Assembly (NCBI GenBank): GCA_016219765.1
Contig: JACRKM010000044.1
Coordinates: 1-13,189 of the forward strand
Length of the DNA stretch: 13,189 nt
Direction of reading: 5' to 3'
Source: Candidatus Woesearchaeota archaeon
GTDB lineage: Archaea; Nanobdellota; Nanobdellia; Woesearchaeales; UBA11576
Part shown: positions 12,500 through 13,189 of the stretch, one piece after another
Layout: each line of letters opens with the position of its first letter
Position numbering within the stretch: position 1 is the stretch's first letter
Program-made: the position numbers and the translations under genes
Notes under the pieces: model-generated
Database searches by the model: none
What the model was told of the DNA's origin: nothing
What the model saw: the letters and a program-made list of their open reading frames with translations, nothing else

Positions 12500-12802
12500 T
12501 TACCCTGACGGGTTCAGCACCCGTGGGATCACGTACACACCAACAATCACCAATAACAGAATAATGAACACCACGGTGACTACAATAACCACGGTCGGGC
12601 TCAGCGTTGATGACTGGGCCTTCCTAAATGATAAAAATGCGGCGCGGGCACACAACCCCGACTTAAAAGCCGGAGTTTCATGCGGGTCTGCAAATGCCGC
12701 ATTTTTAGCATGCCAAAAACTTCGCCCTGAAGGACGAGCTTTTGAACCCAGCACAAAAGTCTCTGGCGAAGTTTTTGTGCACAACCCTTTTTGATTATAC
12801 AT
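12500..12802 (-). CDS. Small pilin-like protein with an insertion ahead of its class III motif
   Basis: 100 residues from ATG 12802, preceded by AGGAGG at 7 nt, the best Shine-Dalgarno in the window. The class III motif FRKAQSS and its hydrophobic helix sit at 59-92, whereas in every neighbour the motif lies within about the first 20 residues. Residues about 9-57 are encoded by a 146-bp double-hairpin element (12632-12777) and look unlike a natural signal region (Arg, Pro, Phe, Ala mixture, no repeats with neighbours). Removing it would leave MYNQKG joined to RKAQ, a normal class III N-terminus. The mature end is very short (VIPRVLNPSG). Either the protein tolerates the insert, a downstream non-canonical start is used, or the gene is damaged. 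Confidence 0.65.
   Translation of the reverse strand: MYNQKGLCTKTSPETFVLGSKARPSGRSFWHAKNAAFADPHETPAFKSGLCARAAFLSFRKAQSSTLSPTVVIVVTVVFIILLLVIVGVYVIPRVLNPSG
12632..12777. repeat. Double-hairpin palindromic element inserted in a coding frame
   Basis: Two adjacent perfect inverted repeats: TAAAAATGCGGC at 12632-12643 pairs with 12696-12707 (12 bp, 52-nt loop), and CAAAAACTTCGCC at 12714-12726 pairs with 12765-12777 (13 bp, 38-nt loop). Six bases (GCATGC, itself a palindrome) separate them. The first loop holds a further stem around CCGGC/GTCGG, the second CTTTTG/CAAAAG. Both long stems begin with an A5/T5 run. The whole 146 bp is open in the minus-strand frame of the pilin-like gene. This recalls palindromic elements that insert in frame in bacterial genes, such as those of Rickettsia. 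Confidence 0.75.
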
Positions 12803-12809
12803 GGTGATT

Positions 12810-12815
12810 CCTCCT
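12810..12815 (-). promoter_or_regulatory. Perfect Shine-Dalgarno fixing the start at 12802
   Basis: AGGAGG on the minus strand, 7 nt before ATG 12802. It shows that translation is set to begin upstream of the palindromic element. Confidence 0.7.
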
Positions 12816-12867
12816 GTTTATTCTATTTTTGTATTTTCTATTTTTTACTTCATTTAACCATAAATAA

Positions 12868-13189
12868 CTAACTACAAATAAATATCTTTACAGTCATCAC
12901 ACCGCGATCGGTCGGCAAAAAAAACAACTCCAAATTTCCCGGCTGCTTATCCGTACATTTAAGATTACTAAACTCAAACACCTTGGGGTCATTGGGATTC
13001 TTGCTGGTGCTCGCAGAGATATAATACCTTACTTTCCACTGTACAAGCGTCTCGTTCAAGATTCGTGCAAGGGCTTCATTTACATACGCGCACGAATTGC
13101 TTTTCTTCTCATCCTCACACGCGATCAGGCCGCCGGTCTCTATCCACTGCGCGCAATCCGTCATGAGCTCTGTCATGTCTGTTCCCTTG
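12868..13189 (-). CDS. Exported-type protein of unknown family, 5' end outside the window (partial)
   Basis: The frame ends at 12868 and stays open to the window edge at 13189; the first ATG inside is at 13176, but the codons before it (KGTD) are also open, so the true start probably lies beyond. The visible 106 residues carry cysteines at regular distances (DCAQW, IACEDE, NSCAYV, LKCTD, IFICS), no membrane segment and a mixed helix/strand look. The Cys content fits the oxidised ectodomains of the neighbouring surface proteins. It lies 65 nt upstream of the pilin-like gene at 12802, separated by an A/T-rich stretch that could hold a promoter. No family is recognised. Confidence 0.65.
   Translation of the reverse strand, partial: KGTDMTELMTDCAQWIETGGLIACEDEKKSNSCAYVNEALARILNETLVQWKVRYYISASTSKNPNDPKVFEFSNLKCTDKQPGNLELFFLPTDRGVMTVKIFICS

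Noticed and set aside
12736..12760. GGGTTCAAAA on the minus strand resembling a tRNA T-loop
   Set aside because: No acceptor stem, anticodon arm or D-arm can be built around it; it belongs to the loop of the second hairpin.
141..13189. Recoded stop codon (TGA as an amino acid)
   Set aside because: Several genes end at TGA at sensible positions next to the following start, for example 1574, 2701 and 3298, so the standard code holds.

Overview
The window reads as a chromosome fragment of a DPANN archaeon, most likely of the Woesearchaeota/Pacearchaeota type. Four things point there: TATA/BRE-like promoters with short leaders, purine-rich Shine-Dalgarno sites, standard stop codons, and many short membrane-anchored proteins whose N-termini carry a class III (archaeal type IV pilin-like) processing motif of the K/R-K/R-A/G-Q type followed by a hydrophobic segment. 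The lineage call is from recollection of family style, not from a search.

Layout. Nearly all genes are on the minus strand. The rightmost block (13189 to 10485) holds a truncated gene at the window edge, a small pilin-like protein whose front end carries a double-hairpin DNA insertion, and two paralogous membrane-anchored proteins with a CxxC motif. The middle (about 9035 to 10264) is a conspicuously AT-rich plus-strand island with a nucleotidyltransferase/HEPN toxin-antitoxin pair and the first 34 codons of a DUF4011/UPF1-like helicase. That stub abuts, in frame after a stop, the tail of a resident membrane-anchor gene. The next block (8873 to 5341) is a tight minus-strand array of eight small exported proteins. 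Seven have class III-like signal sequences, and four of these end in a shared cysteine-rich pattern finishing in CC. The left block (5229 to 141) is a four-gene operon with its own promoter: a 643-residue membrane-anchored protein ending in a phage-lambda-type lysozyme (GH104 lytic transglycosylase) domain, two single-pass membrane proteins of unnamed families, and a membrane-anchored alpha/beta hydrolase with an intact GHSGGG nucleophile elbow.

Working model (inference): the minus-strand genes build a cell-surface or secretion apparatus of class III pilin-like subunits and disulfide-bonded ectodomain proteins, equipped with a peptidoglycan-cleaving enzyme and an esterase-type hydrolase. No archaeon is known to make bacterial murein, so the lysozyme domain suggests action on bacterial cells, as attack, feeding or attachment, rather than self-wall remodelling. 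No ATPase, platform protein or prepilin peptidase lies inside the window, so the machine itself is not shown.

No rRNA, tRNA, CRISPR array or transposase was seen. The only stretch of more than 300 bases without an intact gene is 10136-10484, which is filled by two gene remnants.
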